Below, piece by piece: positions 62,950-64,000 of a stretch of 64,000 nt of DNA. Location of the stretch: positions 50,550,986 to 50,614,985 of the forward strand of contig OW804097.1 of assembly GCA_942159475.1 (NCBI GenBank). The letters run 5' to 3'. A program made the position numbers and the translations under genes. The notes below the pieces were generated by a model that saw nothing but the letters and a program-made list of their open reading frames with translations, was not told where the DNA came from and searched no databases. The first letter of the stretch is position 1. Every line of letters begins with the position of its first letter. The stretch is from Sthenelais limicola. Lineage: Eukaryota; Annelida; Polychaeta; Phyllodocida; Sigalionidae.

Positions 62950-64000
62950 CCCCCTATTTGCCTAGTTTTTCCTAAGAATTCAGGCATGGGGGGGGGCACA
63001 AATCTTGATTTTAGGGCCTTATAAACATCAAGAAAATTTAAGGGAGGCCCAATAAAATATTAGAAATAAATAAAAATATTTAGTCAAACAGAGTTTAAAC
63101 TTATTTTACCATTGAGCCTTGACCCTGGATACTCAATGAATTCTTTTTTTTCCATTTACTATGGATATTGGTATAATGAAAATTTAAAAATATGTTGGGA
63201 ACTCTAAATGTCAGCGTCACATGTGGAATATAAAATCCAGGTCTGGAAAAAATTTAAGAACCAGGGGTGAACAATATATCCTAATTTTGATAATTCTACA
63301 TGGACTTGAAATATTAAGAATAAAACTGTTTGTATATCTGTTCATACTTTGGAATACTAGGGACTAATGTAGTAGTTGGGCAGCTCTACTGTCAGCGTCA
63401 CGTGAGTATTGTTACTCTACCCAATTTAATAAATATTAGGAATTAATAATTACTAATATCCATATAGATGAGATTATGGACATACTTCATTTCAAATACC
63501 ATGAATCCACTCAGGCTCTCTTTAATAGAAAGGTAGGGTGGGTAAAGTGTCAGCGTCACATGAGTATTTCACATGTGACGCTGGCAAATACACTGACGCC
63601 TACACTGACTCTATATGTGGCATAGAACCTTTATCCCTAAAGATTTTGCCTCTAAAAACTTAAACATAACTTCTATTTACGTTCATAAACAACCGAAAGA
63701 AGTATTCAAGTCAATTTAACAGAAAAAACAAGAGGGACAAGATGTTATTAACATTTTTTATTATTTCTAAATATAATCGGTTGTGTGTGTATGTGGGCAG
63801 AGGGACAATGACCTGGCACCCTTGCCGCTGCCATTATCATTACCATTACTGGAATGGTTATTTGGCTAAAATTATTCCGTCTAATTGGAATATTTTCACA
63901 AACTAAAAAGTGTTATCACCCTCATGTCGAGACCTATCAGGAACAGAATAGTTCAAAAAATTATGTGCAGATTTGTTTTATTCATTTTTAATTTAAATCC
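62950..64000. mobile_element. Partial second copy of the 48782-50247 transposon family, cut by the window end
   Basis: From about 63660 the sequence matches 49660-50020: shared blocks include GTATTCAAGTCAA, CTAAATATAAT, GTGGGCAGAGGG and CCGCTGCCATTATCATTACC. To the left, TGTCAGCGTCACATG-like motifs occur at about 63210, 63392, 63551 and, inverted, 63572. The left end and target duplication are not found, and the right end lies outside the window. Confidence 0.65.

Overview
This is animal nuclear DNA. Several coding regions are spliced, with GT-AG introns and matching phases. There are cassettes of C2H2 fingers, TATA boxes 25-35 bp ahead of short genes, and a very heavy load of eukaryotic retrotransposons and DNA transposons. 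The abundance of tyrosine-recombinase (DIRS/Ngaro) elements and of CR1/L2-like and L1-like LINEs suggests a marine invertebrate, perhaps a mollusc or other lophotrochozoan. The phylum is inference. Nothing in the window looks prokaryotic.

Layout. (1) 1-3698: right part of an Ngaro-type retrotransposon (RT-RNase H, tyrosine recombinase, B1-A2-B2 split direct repeats). It lies in a minus-strand LRR-type gene fragment (3699-3976). (2) 4296-10351: a head-to-head paralogue of that fragment, a single-pass membrane protein gene with an LRR-like ectodomain. A 4038-bp TA-flanked DNA transposon (5074-9111) splits its coding exon, and two frameshifts break it further. (3) 10512-16475: a compact TATA-driven five-exon gene (128 codons) with a whole DIRS-like element in intron 3. 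(4) 16810-24700: a LINE cut by an Ngaro element (17759-24030), which is itself cut by a 1088-bp foldback element (21398-22485). (5) 25450-28400: minisatellite, solo LTR, a broken TATA-driven small gene, a TA-flanked DNA transposon, and an intact TATA-driven 92-aa gene. (6) 28930-31383: an L1-like LINE interrupted by a solo LTR. (7) 33435-34100: last exon of a seven-finger C2H2 zinc-finger gene. (8) 34515-41304: a minus-strand LINE cut by another Ngaro element (35137-39645). (9) 42150-47832: a second minus-strand LINE. Its ORF1 region carries a NADAR-like (ADP-ribose N-glycosidase family) domain and an SGNH-hydrolase-like domain. A piggyBac-like TTAA MITE sits in its ORF2. (10) 48240-53730: a degenerate minus-strand DIRS1/PAT-like element cut by an 8-bp-TSD DNA transposon (48782-50247) and by a poly(A)-tailed retroposon. 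(11) 54867-62719: exons of one host gene on the minus strand, with an acidic central exon and a triplicated zinc-knuckle exon. (12) 62950-64000: part of a second copy of the 48782-50247 transposon family.

The region works mainly as nested parasites. Five tyrosine-recombinase retroelements fall into three subfamilies: 1-3698 with 11.3-15.8 kb; 17.8-24.0 kb with 35.1-39.6 kb; and 48.2-53.7 kb. Computationally removing several insertions restores the host reading frame exactly, which fixes the element ends to the base. The most interesting signals are the NADAR-like domain in a LINE ORF1 and several DNA transposons that each carry their own family of short, repeated, near-palindromic internal motifs.
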